A stretch of 64,000 bases of DNA from Actinomycetota bacterium. Its GTDB lineage: Bacteria; Actinomycetota; Acidimicrobiia; IMCC26256; VFJJ01. The stretch spans positions 105,715 through 169,714 of the forward strand of contig VFJJ01000051.1 of assembly GCA_009886115.1 (NCBI GenBank), given 5' to 3'. Shown piece by piece: positions 63,874 through 64,000 of the stretch; position 1 is the stretch's first letter, and every line of letters starts with the position of its first letter. Position numbers and translations under genes: made by a program. The notes under the pieces are model-generated. The model saw only the letters and a program-made list of their open reading frames with translations. It was not told the DNA's origin and made no database searches.

Positions 63874-64000
63874 GTGGCGACTCTACCGCCACCCGATCCG
63901 GTCACCGCCGCTGACAGCGCACGCACTCAAGCGCCGCTGGGCGTCCTCACCAACCACCTTCCTATCATGACCGACTCACCCGGGCTCGACTACATCAGCC
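63874..64000 (+). other. End of window, possible start of a gene at 63967
   Basis: An ATG at 63967 opens a frame (MTDSPGLDYIS) that runs to the window edge, after a TATCAT-like box. No RBS is seen and 11 codons are too few to name. The bases before it are a promoter-like spacer divergent from the MNT gene. Confidence 0.25.

Overview
The window is very GC-rich, gene-dense DNA from a chromosome-like region of an actinobacterium. Several gene families point to the mycolate/acidimicrobial side of the phylum: an Eis-type acetyltransferase, a mycofactocin-type SDR, a luciferase-like F420-type oxidoreductase, GuaB1, a RamB/aceA/aceB divergon, a GarA-FtsR-GcvH-PgsA2 block with mycobacterial synteny, and three DUF222/HNH (13E12-type) genes. 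Class Acidimicrobiia is my best guess, by inference only. Many genes start with GTG, ATGA/GTGA overlaps are common, and several small operons may be leaderless.

Left part (1-14 kb): an ATP-dependent DNA ligase cut by the window edge, a first DUF222/HNH gene beside a scrap of a Ser/Thr kinase, an Alg14-Alg13-like glycosyltransferase, eis, a luciferase-like oxidoreductase, a frameshifted EthD-like gene, a lipoprotein, a DM13 protein, a Uma2 protein, a zinc alcohol dehydrogenase, a kinase gene with its middle deleted, and a second DUF222/HNH gene.

Central part (14-43.7 kb): lipid and carbon metabolism genes (SDR, MFS exporter, amidohydrolase, guaB1, phosphotransferase, thioesterase) lead to ramB facing away from the glyoxylate-shunt operon aceA-aceB. 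After a family A polymerase-like gene and a mycofactocin-type SDR comes the block pgsA2-gcvH-garA-ftsR-hpt-bfn-merR-nuclease-like-gcvT, which joins C1/glycine metabolism, FHA-based metabolic control, transcription regulation and purine salvage on one strand. Next is an unusual single-chain LivH-LivM-LivF transporter with its substrate-binding lipoprotein.

Right part (43.7-64 kb): ribokinase; a copper amine oxidase operon; a two-gene membrane operon with DUF6777 and discoidin-like domains; an amidohydrolase/SRPBCC cluster ending in a deletion scar of an alcohol dehydrogenase next to the third DUF222/HNH gene; a second dehydrogenase; aldose epimerase; and a defence/regulation-flavoured end with VapBC, a ferredoxin-P450 pair, a GGDEF-EAL protein, a Phd/VapC pair, a decayed nucleotide cyclase and a HEPN/MNT pair whose HEPN gene is broken.

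Two patterns cross the whole window. Each of the three DUF222/HNH genes sits beside a gene remnant, two of which look like clean internal deletions. Short tandem duplications of 8-19 bp recur, mainly at gene 3' ends (several span stop codons), and one of them breaks a gene. A palindromic repeat built on AGCACCTGTCGCTC occurs twice, both times between same-strand genes.
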